Origin: DATEPR01 sp036503065
GTDB taxonomy: Bacteria > Actinomycetota > Actinomycetes > Mycobacteriales > Pseudonocardiaceae
Direction of reading: 5' to 3'
Assembly: GCA_036503065.1 (NCBI GenBank)
Contig: DASXXM010000059.1
Span: 1-25,315 of the forward strand
DNA length: 25,315 nucleotides
Shown here in pieces: positions 24,746-25,315 of the stretch (position 1 is its first letter; the number at the start of each line of letters is the position of its first letter). A program made the position numbers and the translations under genes. The notes under the pieces were generated by a model. It made no database searches. It saw only the letters and a list, made by a program, of their open reading frames with translations, and was not told the DNA's origin.

Positions 24746-25315
24746 TCAGCCTGCGGCGCGAGCCAGCGACACGGCGAACCTACCGGCCGGGTCAGTGAGC
24801 CACCTGGTCAGTTCGAAGCCGGCCTCGGCCAGTTCCGTCTCGACACGGGTCCGGGTGAACTTGGCCGAGACCTCGGTGTGCAGTTCCTCACCGGCGGCAA
24901 AGGTCACGTCCAGGTCCAGGCCGGCCAACCGAACCCGCATCGCCCTTGTCGCGCGCAGGCGCATTTCGATCCATTCGGCCTCGGCATCCCACAGTGCCAC
25001 GTGCTCGAAAGCCTCGACGTCGAAATCGCCGTTCAATTCCCGATTGAGCACGCGCAGCACGTTCCGGTTGAATTCGGCGGTCACCCCGGCGCTGTCGTCG
25101 TAGGCCCGAACCAGCACGGCCGGATCCTTGACCAGGTCGGTGCCGAGCAGTAGCCACTCCCCCTCGAACAACACCGACCGCACCGATGCCAGGAACTTGG
25201 CGCGTTCTCCGGGGACCAGATTACCTATCGTGCCGCCCAGGAAGGCGACCAGGCGCGGCCGGTCACCCGGCAACAGATCCAGGTGTTCGGTGAAATCGCC
25301 GACCACCCCGTGCAC
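24746..25315 (-). CDS. egtD: L-histidine N-alpha-methyltransferase, 3' part only
   Basis: The frame is open to the window edge, so the N-terminal part lies outside; about 189 residues are visible. Family stretches AFLGGTIGNL (a SAM-site glycine motif), LLLGTDLVKDP, AYDDSAGVTAEFN and GEELHTEVSAKF are all present. The last supplies the glutamate and serine that hold the histidine substrate in EgtD. The enzyme trimethylates histidine to hercynine, the first step of ergothioneine synthesis, an actinobacterial redox buffer. Other egt genes would be expected beyond 25315. It ends at a strong hairpin. Confidence 0.93.
   Translation of the reverse strand: MHGVVGDFTEHLDLLPGDRPRLVAFLGGTIGNLVPGERAKFLASVRSVLFEGEWLLLGTDLVKDPAVLVRAYDDSAGVTAEFNRNVLRVLNRELNGDFDVEAFEHVALWDAEAEWIEMRLRATRAMRVRLAGLDLDVTFAAGEELHTEVSAKFTRTRVETELAEAGFELTRWLTDPAGRFAVSLARAAG

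Overview
The window is high-GC actinomycete chromosome. GTG starts and 1-4 nt start/stop overlaps are common. It carries an AfsR/SARP-type regulator, a DinB/DUF664 protein and the ergothioneine gene egtD. It also has an acn / NlpC-P60 hydrolase / moxR / DUF58 / VWA neighbourhood that matches, from memory, the acn-ripA-moxR1 region of Mycobacterium tuberculosis. A Pseudonocardiales-like host is my best guess. No rRNA, tRNA, CRISPR array or insertion sequence was seen.

Layout. 1-3435: the 3' end of an alpha/beta hydrolase runs tail to tail into a large SARP-NB-ARC-TPR regulator. 3631-6244: a small SAM methyltransferase, a divergent FAD-dependent monooxygenase-like gene and a double-GNAT acetyltransferase. 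6288-11247 (minus strand): a tight five-gene envelope operon, ripA-like - mobA-like - moxR - DUF58 - VWA. 11519-14813: a glyoxalase-like gene and, divergently, aconitase closed by a strong hairpin terminator.

14844-19760 is the most unusual part. A 91-aa two-helix membrane protein gene diverges from a two-gene cassette. The first cassette gene encodes an XRE-type HTH protein with a large uncharacterised C-terminal region. The second encodes a GT-A-like glycosyltransferase with a DDD motif. A GNAT gene converges on the cassette. About 3 kb downstream lies a second, decayed copy of both cassette genes: nonsense at codon 2, loss of the HTH, loss of the central domain and single-base indels. Both copies keep the same operator-like element, TTCAGT-N6-ACTGAA, 23-25 nt before the GTG start. 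Further TTCAGT boxes lie between the cassette and the membrane-protein gene. The sequence just upstream of the decayed copy's operator is a 27-bp exact match to the inside of tenA, 2.1 kb away, which marks a rearrangement junction.

19768-25315: ogt-type alkyltransferase and tenA share a palindromic CTAG stop, followed by a DinB/DUF664 gene and a 494-bp gap without genes. Next come an HTH-like protein with a beta-rich C-terminal domain, a secreted NagZ-type GH3 glycosidase, two very small hydrophobic ORFs between terminators, and the 3' part of egtD running off the window. The envelope operon and the GH3 enzyme fit peptidoglycan remodelling. The XRE-glycosyltransferase cassette is the best candidate here for an undescribed system.
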